From contig NZ_JAQIVI010000417.1 of assembly GCF_028618695.1 (NCBI RefSeq), positions 1 to 7,564 of the forward strand: 7,564 nt of DNA, written 5' to 3'. Of this stretch, positions 1 through 5,177 are shown piece after piece; the stretch's first letter is position 1, and every line of letters begins with the position of its first letter. The position numbers and the translations under genes were made by a program. The notes beneath the pieces were generated by a model that saw only the letters and a list, made by a program, of their open reading frames with translations, searched no databases and was not told the DNA's origin. This stretch comes from Natrinema soli. GTDB taxonomy: Archaea > Halobacteriota > Halobacteria > Halobacteriales > Natrialbaceae.

Positions 1-1
1 C

Positions 2-781
2 GGTGGGGACGGCGGCGAGCCAGCGGTCGCACCGCGGTTCGATCGGGGATGCCCGGACGCGACCCTCGAGCCCGGAATGACCCACTGCGAAGGGACGAGT
101 ACGGAGGGGTGTGCCGACGACCATCCGGCGACGACCGAACTCCGGTCGGGGGTCGCCGAGCGTCTCGAGACCCGGTTTCCCGACGTGAACGCGTTGATCG
201 ACGCGGGATTCAAGCCGTACTTCGACACGCTCGAGACGGGGGACGACAGCTGGTCGCACTGGCTCAGTCCGGATTTCATCGGCGACGACGACGTTCTGAA
301 CCCGGAGCGGCCGGAATCGGTCCTCGTCGACAACGAATCGTGGCGATCGATGGGCGTCATGTTCATCGCGACGGGCGGCGGGAAGCCGACCGAGCCGCCG
401 GCGGTCTACGGCGCAGACGAGTCCGCGGATCGGTGTTCGCCGTGGCACGCCCACACCGGACTCCCGGGGCGATTCGGCTGGTGGTACTACCAACAGGCCT
501 ACGAGCGCGAATTCGAGGACGGCGACCTCGAGTTCCCCTGTCGAACGCCCTGTATGCTCCACGTCTGGACCGTCGACCACCCCGAGAGCGTCTACGCACA
601 CGACGCGCCCCCGCAGGAAAACCGCGATCTGTCGCCGGCCGCCGATCCCGAGTTCGACACCGACGCAGTCCCCGGCGAGGACGAACTCGGCTGGGACGCG
701 CTTCCGAACGGCCTCCTCCCCGAGCGAACCCCCGACGAGTTCGCCCTGCCCGATCCCTTCGGCATCGATTTCGGGCCGTGA
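2..781 (+). CDS. Probable exported Cys/His-rich protein of unknown function, N-terminus missing
   Basis: The reading frame is open from the left edge to a TGA at 779-781, giving 259 visible residues. An ATG at 77 exists, but the frame before it is open and coding-like, so the true start probably lies outside the window. The first visible residues (GGDGGEPAVAP) resemble the Gly/Asp-rich stretch that follows the lipobox cysteine in haloarchaeal lipoproteins, as in the gene at 4088. A Tat lipoprotein signal just outside the window is therefore inferred. There are six cysteines (visible residues 17, 29, 37, 145, 180, 184). Two aromatic and His-rich patches stand out: C-SPWHAHTG (145-152) followed by RFGWWYYQQAYE, and CRTPCMLHVWTVDHP (180-194). 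They could form disulfides or a metal site; no catalytic family was recognised. The C-terminal 55 residues are acidic and Pro-rich, probably disordered. The gene converges on the kinase gene, with 74 nt between the two stop codons. Confidence 0.8.
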   Translation, partial: GGDGGEPAVAPRFDRGCPDATLEPGMTHCEGTSTEGCADDHPATTELRSGVAERLETRFPDVNALIDAGFKPYFDTLETGDDSWSHWLSPDFIGDDDVLNPERPESVLVDNESWRSMGVMFIATGGGKPTEPPAVYGADESADRCSPWHAHTGLPGRFGWWYYQQAYEREFEDGDLEFPCRTPCMLHVWTVDHPESVYAHDAPPQENRDLSPAADPEFDTDAVPGEDELGWDALPNGLLPERTPDEFALPDPFGIDFGP

Positions 782-855
782 TCCTCGGTCGAGAACCGCA
801 GCGATCCGTCGAACGGACTCCCGCAGACAGTGGCGCACTCGGCCACGAGGAGCCG

Positions 856-1302
856 TCAGTGAAGCCACGACTCGAGCGCGGCTATCACCCGATCGACAGT
901 CTCGTCGAGCCCGCACCGGCCGGTATCGATCTCGAGGTCGGCGTCGGGTTCCTCGAACTCCCGGAAGACGACGTGGACGCCCTGTTCGTCGATCGCGTCC
1001 GCTCGCTCCCGATTGCGCTCGAGGCAGGTCTCGAGACTCGCGGTCACGAGGACGAATCGAACGTCACCGAGCGCCCGAAACCCCCGCTGCCACTCTCGGC
1101 GGTAGAACGTGCCGTCGGCGAGCGTGATCGCGTCCGCGGGAGCCTCGTCGACTCGTTCGGCCAGTCGCTCGTAGGTCCGACTCGAGAAGTCGTCGGAGTG
1201 GAACAGCCGAACAGGGCGATCCCGCTCCTCGAGTCGGCGGCGGACGCCGGTCGCGACGGTGGTCTTTCCGGCACCCGGCGGTCCGCAGATGACGACGATC
1301 AC
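856..1302 (-). CDS. Small P-loop kinase (AAA_33 / adenylylsulfate-kinase-like NTPase)
   Basis: A 148-residue protein starting at a GTG, with the phosphate-binding loop at the very N-terminus: GPPGAGKT at residues 7-14. It shows the mononucleotide-kinase plan of the AAA_33/KTI12/PSTK/APS-kinase group. After Walker A comes HSDDF (35-39), in the usual place of the substrate-side acidic residues. Next is LADGTFYRREW (61-71), matching the 'xxDgtfyrrexR' strand and helix of this group. Then a hydrophobic strand (VRFVLV), an Arg-rich lid-like segment (ERNRERA, 95-101), and a closing LEIDT strand with a helix (124-143). It is shorter than archaeal PSTK (about 250 residues) and has no extra C-terminal domain, so phosphoseryl-tRNA kinase is unlikely. 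The substrate cannot be read from the sequence; a nucleotide, sugar, sulfate ester or RNA are all possible. The GTG start is preferred because it puts Walker A at its normal position and lies about 25 nt from a TATA-like element. Confidence 0.85.
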   Translation of the reverse strand: MIVVICGPPGAGKTTVATGVRRRLEERDRPVRLFHSDDFSSRTYERLAERVDEAPADAITLADGTFYRREWQRGFRALGDVRFVLVTASLETCLERNRERADAIDEQGVHVVFREFEEPDADLEIDTGRCGLDETVDRVIAALESWLH

Positions 1303-1321
1303 GCACGCCGGTAGCGGCCGG

Positions 1322-1330
1322 GGCTATATC
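1322..1330 (-). promoter_or_regulatory. TATA-like element for the kinase gene
   Basis: On the minus strand the sequence reads GGATATAGCCC, centred about 25 nt before the GTG start at 1302. This spacing places the transcription start on the start codon, which suggests a leaderless mRNA. Judged by eye only. Confidence 0.5.
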
Positions 1331-1369
1331 CGTCGTGGGATTCGCTACGAGAGATCGCGAGGAGACCCT

Positions 1370-1504
1370 TCAGACGATCGACGAACCCGTGGTCCTGGCC
1401 TCGAGGTTCGCGAGACACTGCCGGCAGTACGAGTAGAAGGAATCGTTTTCGGTCCCGCAGACCGAACACCGCTGTCGCTCCGTCGGCTCTGACGAGGTGG
1501 GCAT
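1370..1504 (-). CDS. 44-residue zinc-finger microprotein
   Basis: A short minus-strand reading frame, ATG at 1504-1502 and TGA at 1372-1370, encodes 44 residues starting MPTSSEPTERQRCSVCG. Two CxxC knuckles, C13-SV-C16-G and C27-RQ-C30, are separated by ten residues (GTENDSFYSY), enough for one treble-clef or zinc-ribbon-like zinc site. The rest is a polar N-terminus and a short helix-prone tail. Haloarchaea are known to encode many such one-domain zinc-finger proteins under about 70 residues, and some affect biofilm formation and motility in Haloferax. Which biological role applies here is unknown; DNA, RNA or protein binding are all possible. The gene lies between the downstream membrane paralogue and the kinase, with 75 nt and 67 nt spacers on either side and a TATA-like element 27 nt before its ATG. 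It is easily missed by gene callers with a length cut-off. Four correctly spaced cysteines in so short a frame make chance unlikely. Confidence 0.75.
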   Translation of the reverse strand: MPTSSEPTERQRCSVCGTENDSFYSYCRQCLANLEARTTGSSIV

Positions 1505-1526
1505 ATCCGTCGGTTGGAACCGGGGA

Positions 1527-1535
1527 CGAATAGCC
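1527..1535 (-). promoter_or_regulatory. TATA-like element for the zinc-finger microprotein
   Basis: Minus-strand GGCTATTCG is centred about 27 nt before the ATG at 1504, the spacing expected for a leaderless haloarchaeal transcript. The match is modest; spacing is the main argument. Confidence 0.4.
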
Positions 1536-1579
1536 GCTGGGCTACCGTGTGCAAGCGTGCGCAGCGAGGGCCGTAGGGC

Positions 1580-2623
1580 CTACCCGAGATCATCGTCGCG
1601 CGCGGACTCCCGGAGGATGAACGGCCCCATCGCGAGCGTCCGCTTGGCGACGGTCGCGATCCGGAGGATGAAGGTGATGAAGATGACGAAGGGCGCGATG
1701 CCGACGACGAAGCCCGCGCTGGTCAGCCAGACGAGGTTGTCGACCCCCAACGTCGTCCCCGGGAGCGCGTTGGCATCGACGTACATCAGCATGAGCCCCA
1801 TCACCGTCAGCGCCGGCACCGCCACGTACAGCAGCGCCCGCGAGAGGTTGATCAGCTCCCACTGGAAGTACAGCGTCTTGAAGTGCTCGCGGGCCGGGCC
1901 GAAGAGCTTGAGTACGGTGATCATCTCGTCGATCTCCTCGTCGGCTTCGTCCGAGAGCTCCTCGCCGTGATCGGCCCGGATCTGGCGGGCGTCGTAGATC
2001 TTCCGCGAGTAGTTGAAGTCGAGCGCGTTCCAGATCACCTCGAACGTACCGAACTGAGCGCCCTCGAGATTACTCTTGACCGTCCGGGCGTTGCCGGTCA
2101 CCTCGTCGGCGTAGTCGCGGATCCGCTCCTGGAGTTCGTCGCTGAGATCGGTGTCGCCCGCCACCGCCGACTCGAAGTCGGTCGCTTCGTCCTCGATCCC
2201 GTCGACGAGTTCGTAGAGGAACCCCGCGGGCTCCGGCGGCGTCACGTCCTCCTCGAGCTTGTCCTCGGTGTCCCGGCGGAAGCTCATCGCCTCCTCCATG
2301 CGCTCGCGCTGGTCGCCGACCGCGCCGAGTTCCTGGGAGAGCACCAGCTGATTGATCGTGACGACGATGGACGTGCCGGTGATGATCGCGCCGATGAACG
2401 CCGAGAAGATCCAGAAGGTGCCGTTGCTGGACGCGACGATCACGCGCAACGGCGTGAGACCGACCTGACTGACCGCGACGAGGACGCAGTATACGATGGC
2501 GAGGACGACTCCCGTGAACAGCCAGCGGTTCAGGCGCAACAGAAGATACAGCCGGGGACCGCTCAACCGTCCTTGTTCGCCCGATCCGCCGCTCTCGTCG
2601 GTATCCGAATCCGGAGTATCCAT
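1580..2623 (-). CDS. Four-helix membrane protein, downstream member of a paralogous pair
   Basis: A 347-residue integral membrane protein starting MDTPDSDTDESGG. Its acidic, Ser/Gly-rich N-terminus (1-22) is followed by hydrophobic helices at about 35-55, 70-90, 262-282 and 297-320. A soluble, strongly acidic domain (about 100-255) lies between helix pairs. Conserved with its neighbour are NQLVLSQE (91-98) at the end of helix 2, followed by AVGDQRERM; then FGPAREHFKT (241-250) just before helix 3; and RIATVAKRT...GP (321-334) after helix 4. The even number of helices puts both termini and the central domain on the same side, probably the cytoplasm. No transporter, channel or enzyme signature was recognised. 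The 2-loop-2 topology is like that of bestrophin-type channels, but I see no sequence motif to support that. The frame is open further upstream (to 2782), but that stretch is Ala/Arg-rich and not conserved. The chosen ATG aligns NQL at residue 91 in both paralogues. Confidence 0.85.
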   Translation of the reverse strand: MDTPDSDTDESGGSGEQGRLSGPRLYLLLRLNRWLFTGVVLAIVYCVLVAVSQVGLTPLRVIVASSNGTFWIFSAFIGAIITGTSIVVTINQLVLSQELGAVGDQRERMEEAMSFRRDTEDKLEEDVTPPEPAGFLYELVDGIEDEATDFESAVAGDTDLSDELQERIRDYADEVTGNARTVKSNLEGAQFGTFEVIWNALDFNYSRKIYDARQIRADHGEELSDEADEEIDEMITVLKLFGPAREHFKTLYFQWELINLSRALLYVAVPALTVMGLMLMYVDANALPGTTLGVDNLVWLTSAGFVVGIAPFVIFITFILRIATVAKRTLAMGPFILRESARDDDLG

Positions 2624-2651
2624 TCGGCGACCAGAACCGACCACGAGTGTG

Positions 2652-2660
2652 AGCAAAAGC
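2652..2660 (-). promoter_or_regulatory. Possible TATA-like element for the downstream membrane paralogue
   Basis: Minus-strand GCTTTTGCT is centred about 33 nt before the ATG at 2623, which would give a 5' leader of only a few nucleotides. It is the only T-rich patch in this part of the 183-nt gap between the paralogues. The match is weak. Confidence 0.3.
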
Positions 2661-2698
2661 GTGTCGACCGGCAAACGACGAGCCGACGGCGCGTTCCC

Positions 2699-2762
2699 GA
2701 CGCCGACCGCGCTATTGCGTGACGCTACCCGCACCGCAGCATCGTGTGACGCCGACCGCGCT
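2699..2762. repeat. 15-bp perfect direct repeat between the two membrane paralogues
   Basis: GACGCCGACCGCGCT occurs at 2699-2713 and again at 2748-2762, with start-to-start spacing of 49 nt. Both copies lie in the gap between the upstream paralogue's stop (2807) and the downstream paralogue's ATG (2623), upstream of its promoter candidate. It could be a pair of regulator sites or a leftover of local duplication. GC-rich haloarchaeal DNA produces some repeats of this kind by chance. Confidence 0.6.
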
Positions 2763-2806
2763 CCAGCACGGCATGCGTTCACTGGATCGGTTTCGACGAA
2801 CAGCGC

Positions 2807-3859
2807 TTACTCGGCGTCGCCGTAGCTCACGTCGAACGGCCCCTCCTCGGGATCCTTCTGTGGAACCATCGGGCCGACCGACGCGGTTCGGCGCGTGATG
2901 GTCGCGGTCCGGAGAATGTAGGAGACGAGCAGGGCGAGCGGCGAGAGCACGATGAGAATCAGGACGCTCACGACGTAGGGCAGCACGGCGGCGCTGACGC
3001 TCGGTCCGGTCACGTCGGCGTAGAGGAGACCGACGAGGATCGCCGACAGAATCGACGGCACGCCGCAGTACACCGTGAGCTGCGAGAATCGAGTGAGCTC
3101 CTGTTGCAGGTAGGTCGTCTTGAACTGCTCTCGAGCCACGTGGAACAGCTCCAGGGACTCGATCAGGTCGTCGAGTTGCGCCATCGCGGCCGGCGACAGC
3201 GAGTCCGCGTACTCGCCGCGCAGGTGGGTTCCGACGTACAGATGCCAGGACTCGTCGTACGTGATCGCCGCCGAAACGGCCGAGAACGTGTCGAAACTGG
3301 ATTTCTCTATTCGGTCCTCGATTTGATCCGTCCGTTCCCGAACGCCGTTCGTGTACCGAACGACCGTTTCGCGCAGCTCATCGTCGTCGTGCGTCGCGAC
3401 GGCGTCGGCGAGCCCGGTAGCGTCGTGATGGATCGATTCGACGATCAACTCGAGCACCCGCGTGGGCGACGCCGGGCTCGCGGGAACGGCCGCGTCGTCC
3501 GCGACGGCCTGCCGAAACTCCATGACCCCGTCGAGTCGATCGCGGGCCTTGCCCACCGCACTGAACTCCTGAGAGAGGATGAGCTGGTTGACCGAGACGA
3601 CCAGCGTCACGAGCGAGAACGTGCCCGCGATCATCCCGCTGGCGACGCGCGTCACGGAGTTCGGGTTGACGAAGGTGATAACGCCGAGTTCGTACAGCCC
3701 GACGAGGAGAACGAAGATACCGATCAAAACCGTCGCGGTGACGGTTAACCGATTGCCCTCGACCAGAAACCACTCGCGGAACCGCGTCACGAACCCCGAC
3801 TGCGCCCCGATATCGGCCCCATAGGACTCGAGCGTCTCGTCGGTCTCGGAGGACCTCAT
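2807..3859 (-). CDS. Four-helix membrane protein, upstream member of a paralogous pair
   Basis: A 350-residue integral membrane protein starting MRSSETDETLESYG. Predicted helices lie at about 39-60, 75-92, 262-282 and 290-315, with a soluble domain of about 160 residues between the pairs. Signature stretches shared with the downstream gene are NQLILSQE (91-98) plus AVGKARDRL; FHVAREQFKTTYLQQEL (239-255); and ILRTATITRRT...GP (315-330). Overall identity with the paralogue looks only moderate, so the duplication is old and the motifs are presumably functional. The function is not recognised. Met 17 of the longest open frame is chosen as start because a good TATA-like element lies 27 nt before it, and because the NQL motif then falls at residue 91 in both proteins. 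The GTG-type start at 3907 would place the promoter inside the gene. The gene is divergent from the lipoprotein at 4088 and 183 nt upstream of its paralogue. Confidence 0.85.
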   Translation of the reverse strand: MRSSETDETLESYGADIGAQSGFVTRFREWFLVEGNRLTVTATVLIGIFVLLVGLYELGVITFVNPNSVTRVASGMIAGTFSLVTLVVSVNQLILSQEFSAVGKARDRLDGVMEFRQAVADDAAVPASPASPTRVLELIVESIHHDATGLADAVATHDDDELRETVVRYTNGVRERTDQIEDRIEKSSFDTFSAVSAAITYDESWHLYVGTHLRGEYADSLSPAAMAQLDDLIESLELFHVAREQFKTTYLQQELTRFSQLTVYCGVPSILSAILVGLLYADVTGPSVSAAVLPYVVSVLILIVLSPLALLVSYILRTATITRRTASVGPMVPQKDPEEGPFDVSYGDAE

Positions 3860-3880
3860 AGCGACACGTTCAACCGACCC

Positions 3881-3890
3881 GACAATAAGA
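3881..3890 (-). promoter_or_regulatory. TATA-like element for the upstream membrane paralogue
   Basis: Minus-strand TCTTATTGTC, with core CTTATTG at 3889-3883, is centred 27 nt before the ATG at 3859. This matches leaderless transcription from that codon and argues against the longer frame that starts at 3907. Confidence 0.55.
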
Positions 3891-3995
3891 GCCGTCGTTG
3901 CAGACACCGCCAGCGGTACGCGTTTTGTCGGCTCGACACGTGAAGAGCAGTGGCCGTGAACGACCCGTTATCGACGGATGGAGTCGCGCGGACCG

Positions 3996-4008
3996 GCCCT
4001 TCAAGGGC
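3996..4008. repeat. 13-bp palindrome in the divergent intergenic region
   Basis: GCCCTT-C-AAGGGC is a perfect inverted repeat with a one-base centre. It sits in the 228-nt gap between the divergent membrane-protein and lipoprotein genes, 80 nt before the lipoprotein ATG. A one-base loop cannot form a hairpin, so if functional it would be a dimeric protein-binding site. The rest of the gap (3891-4087) shows no gene and no clear promoter for the lipoprotein. Confidence 0.4.
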
Positions 4009-4087
4009 TACACTGAAATGCGTCCGCGGTGTCGATCCGGTACATGCACGGTGACGGAACGAACTCGCAGACGAACGCTCGGCGGCG

Positions 4088-4600
4088 ATGACCGGGTCGG
4101 AGCCAACGAGCCGGCGGCGAGTACTCGCGACACTGGGGTCAGGTATCGCGGCCGCTGCCGCGGGCTGTCTCGGCGGTGACGGCGGTCTCGGCGGCCAACC
4201 AACTTACGAGGACGGCACCGTTAGCGGGATCAACGAGAGCAACGTCTCCAATCGGTCGGCGAGCGAGATGTCCACGGCAGCGTCGCTCGCCCAACAGCAG
4301 CCCAGCAGTTCGGTGACGCCGCTCGACCCGATCTCGCTGCGCAGCCACGAGTTCGTCGTCGAGAGCGGCTATCTCGGCTCCACGATTCAGGGAACCGTCG
4401 AAAACACGGGAACCGATCGGATCCAGACCGTCGAAGTACGAACGCGCGTCTACGACGACGCCGGGACCATGCTCGGCCGCTATCTCGCCAGCACCGGCGA
4501 CCTCAACGGCGGCTCGACCTGGGAGTTTCAGGTGATCGTCCTCGAGACGCCGTCGGACGTCGCCAGCTACGATATCACCGTTCTGGGAACGCCCTCCTGA
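4088..4600 (+). CDS. Tat-exported lipoprotein with FxLYD-like domain
   Basis: A 170-residue surface lipoprotein. The N-terminus has a twin-arginine motif SRRRVL (8-13), a hydrophobic Ala-rich stretch (LGSGIAAAAAG) and a lipobox AAGC with the modified cysteine at 27, followed by a Gly/Asp-rich linker. Export by the Tat pathway and lipid anchoring on the outer face of the membrane are standard for haloarchaeal proteins of this kind. Residues about 38-80 are Ser/Gln-rich and probably a flexible spacer. Residues about 83-168 form a beta-rich domain with the FxLYD pattern: HEFVVESGYLGSTIQGTVENTG, then VEVRTRVYDDAGTMLG, then STWEFQVIV and a closing YDITVLG strand. FxLYD domains are usually adhesive or ligand-holding modules without catalytic residues. 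The start is certain: an in-frame stop lies at 4052 and no other start follows it before 4088. No Shine-Dalgarno motif and no convincing TATA element at -26 were found. It converges on the winged-helix gene, with 77 nt between stops. Confidence 0.88.
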   Translation: MTGSEPTSRRRVLATLGSGIAAAAAGCLGGDGGLGGQPTYEDGTVSGINESNVSNRSASEMSTAASLAQQQPSSSVTPLDPISLRSHEFVVESGYLGSTIQGTVENTGTDRIQTVEVRTRVYDDAGTMLGRYLASTGDLNGGSTWEFQVIVLETPSDVASYDITVLGTPS

Positions 4601-4677
4601 CGGCCCTGAGCCGGCCCTCGAGTCGCCCACAGCGGGACGGCCACGAGCTATCCCCACGAGGTGGTACCGAGCCGGAA

Positions 4678-5025
4678 TCAGTCGGGCGATCCGTTCAGTA
4701 GTTCGTCGGCGACTTCCTCGTAGACCGTTTCGGCGCTGACGGCGAGCGTGTACGCCGGCCGCCCCTTCCCCGTCGGCGACGTTTCCGCCGGGCTGACTTC
4801 GTCGACGAGACCCTCGTCCTCGAGTTGATACAGCGACCGGATCACGTTTACCTCGGTGATCGTCCCGACGACCTCCGTGTCGACCTCGGGGAGGTGCCGC
4901 TGGCAGTGCCGCCGCAGGTCGTGCGTCTGGACCGGCGTCTCGTCCTCGCTGGCGAGTTCGGTGACCGCGAGCAGGATCGCCTGATTGGTCAGCGAGACGG
5001 ATTCGAACGGCGACTCGTTGCTCAT
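4678..5025 (-). CDS. Small winged-helix DNA-binding protein, candidate regulator
   Basis: A 115-residue protein starting MSNESPFESVSL. Residues 11-25 form helix 1 (LTNQAILLAVTELA). Residues 32-44 (VQTHDLRRHCQRH) and 51-75 (EVVGTITEVNVIRSLYQLEDEGLVDE) are the helix-turn-helix with the typical 'xxLxxLEdeGLV' recognition helix end. KGRPAYTL (87-94) is the beta-wing, and residues 98-112 a C-terminal helix. This is the winged-helix plan seen in PadR/MarR-like archaeal regulators. No ligand-binding domain is present, so it would act as a stand-alone, probably dimeric, DNA-binding protein. The target is unknown. Its position 152 nt downstream of pspA, on the same strand but with its own promoter, makes regulation of pspA or of itself a reasonable guess. 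A GTG three codons upstream (5034) is possible, but the ATG at 5025 fits the TATA spacing better. Confidence 0.8.
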   Translation of the reverse strand: MSNESPFESVSLTNQAILLAVTELASEDETPVQTHDLRRHCQRHLPEVDTEVVGTITEVNVIRSLYQLEDEGLVDEVSPAETSPTGKGRPAYTLAVSAETVYEEVADELLNGSPD

Positions 5026-5046
5026 AGTACACACTTGATCATGAAC

Positions 5047-5056
5047 GATAGTAACC
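5047..5056 (-). promoter_or_regulatory. TATA-like element for the winged-helix gene
   Basis: Minus-strand GGTTACTATC is centred about 26 nt before the ATG at 5025. This supports a leaderless transcript starting at that codon and independence from pspA transcription. Confidence 0.5.
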
Positions 5057-5059
5057 GTT

Positions 5060-5078
5060 TCTCTCCCTCCCAGAGAGA
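5060..5078. repeat. Inverted repeat upstream of the winged-helix promoter
   Basis: TCTCTC at 5060-5065 and GAGAGA at 5073-5078 form six-base arms around a seven-base centre. The element sits directly upstream of the TATA-like box in the minus-strand direction, over the expected BRE/activator position. It could be an operator for autoregulation. The arms are short and simple in composition, so chance is possible. Confidence 0.35.
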
Positions 5079-5177
5079 CAGAATCGCAATTCCTCGTCAG
5101 GAACGCGTATACGCCCCGCTGTCCGACAGATCGACGTCTCGGCCCTCCCGCGGCCCGACATCGTCACCGACTCTCGT

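Noticed and set aside
49..1314. 421-codon open frame on + across the first gene and the kinase gene
   Set aside because: Extremely Arg-rich translation without domain character; it overlaps the first gene in another frame and runs antisense to the kinase gene with its intact Walker A. It is a by-product of GC-rich codon use.
1573..1583. GTAGG-G-CCTAC inverted repeat at the stop codon of the downstream membrane gene, considered as a terminator
   Set aside because: The one-base loop cannot form a hairpin and no T-run follows; short palindromes are common in such DNA.
1883..2722. 279-codon open frame on + antisense to the downstream membrane paralogue
   Set aside because: Mirror of an acidic membrane protein; no motif, and the minus strand has shared paralogue blocks.
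3104..3748. 214-codon open frame on + antisense to the upstream membrane paralogue
   Set aside because: Same reasoning; its position matches the antisense frame over the other paralogue, so it arises from shared codon structure.
1580..3859. Assignment of the membrane paralogues to bestrophin-like channels
   Set aside because: Only the two-plus-two helix topology agrees; no family motif was seen, so the name is not justified.
4139..5032. 297-codon open frame on - over the lipoprotein and winged-helix genes
   Set aside because: Arg/Gly-rich, spans two well-supported genes and the gap between them in another frame.
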